Shown in pieces: positions 63,405 through 64,000 of a stretch of 64,000 nt of DNA. The stretch's first letter is position 1. Each line of letters starts with the position of its first letter. Source of the stretch: Cyanophora paradoxa (taxonomy: Eukaryota; Glaucocystophyceae; Cyanophorales; Cyanophoraceae); NCBI GenBank assembly GCA_004431415.1, contig QPMI01000601.1:124001-188000 (forward strand), written 5' to 3'. The translations under genes were made by a program, and so were the position numbers. A model generated the notes under the pieces. The model was not told the origin of the DNA. It saw nothing but the letters and a program-made list of their open reading frames with translations, and ran no database searches.

Positions 63405-64000
63405 CAACATCTGACTCAGTGAGGGAATTCGAAGCACATGTCCATCACTAACAAGCGCAGGACAGAACTGATCATGAACAAGATAAATCACAGGAAGCAG
63501 ACAGGTAAGCGGAACAACAAGACGACGTCGACGTGCACGTGGAGGCTGAGGCGAAACTTTTGAAACAGGCCTAGGACGATGCGAATCGAAAGGGCAGAAT
63601 TCGAACTACGGCACGAGCGCGAGGAGGACACAGAAGACGGATCAGGCGGATCAAGAGCAGGCCAGGCCTAGATCAAAGGAATCACTAAAGCCGGTCGGGG
63701 TCGACGTCGAGGCGGGCAGTCACGTTGCACACTGAGTCGAACTGCAAACGACGGCGAACGCGAACGACGTCGACAGGTCGAATACGAGGACTAGCGCTGG
63801 AATGAATTCTATAGCTAGCTATAGCATCAACACGTGCACTACGATCAGAATCCGAACCAGACCGAACTAAACTACAAGACGGAGAACTCGGAACGCCGGC
63901 GCCGGCGTCGGCGGGATACCGTAGTACGACCAGCGAAGCAGAATTCGAAGATGAAGCCAGCTGCAGATCTAGATCATAGGCGGCAGCTCGCGATCGGTAC
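63405..64000. other. Host flank, no gene recognised
   Basis: Mixed composition with GTCGACG and GGCGCCGGCG words. No open frame of note on either strand; probably intergenic. Confidence 0.45.

Overview
The window is nuclear DNA of a GC-rich unicellular eukaryote, most likely an alga. Its genes are compact, alternate in strand and carry many short introns (about 40-180 bp). Donors are mostly GTGCGC or GTACCC, acceptors are CGCAG, and the pyrimidine tracts are made of C rather than T. The host families I recognise are a deazaflavin (FO) synthase CofH-type radical SAM enzyme, an IQM-like protein, an mTERF protein, an mRNA capping guanylyltransferase, a TVP38/TMEM64 membrane protein and a phospholipase C-like protein. 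I cannot place the organism below 'alga or similar protist'.

Layout. 1-1330: AT-rich sequence with large hairpin repeats and a MITE. 2482-8124: two tandem minus-strand genes for parallel beta-helix proteins. 8304-11564: a 5'-truncated, decayed non-LTR retrotransposon with an 18-bp target duplication. 11881-47878: about fourteen host genes in a dense, alternating array, often as divergent pairs less than 300 bp apart. 47879-50045: non-coding sequence with palindromes, a hAT-type MITE (8-bp duplication) and short A-tailed retro-insertions.

50275-63129 is the most interesting part: a complete endogenous Polinton-like virus (PLV, or Polinton/Maverick-type element). It is AT-richer than the host and bounded by two 289-bp terminal inverted repeats. 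It sits inside a second hAT-type MITE (50046-63396), which still has its own inverted ends and an 8-bp duplication GATACGAT. The element encodes an FtsK/HerA (A32-like) packaging ATPase, a double jelly-roll major capsid protein, a penton-like minor capsid protein, an uncharacterised basic protein, a 1365-residue polymerase-SF1 helicase-HNH-like fusion and an rve-type integrase. It also has two zinc-binding ORFs and a protein with two DUF5710-like repeats. Four of its plus-strand non-structural ORFs share an upstream motif CAAAAAATGA(C/T)G that the virion genes lack, which suggests a separate early class.

The provirus is no longer intact. A 975-bp LINE-derived fragment with a 19-bp target duplication splits the capsid gene, and an A-tailed SINE-like insertion interrupts the DUF5710-like gene. 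Polymerase, integrase, ATPase and penton ORFs remain open. The nesting order is hAT MITE first, then PLV, then the two retro-insertions.
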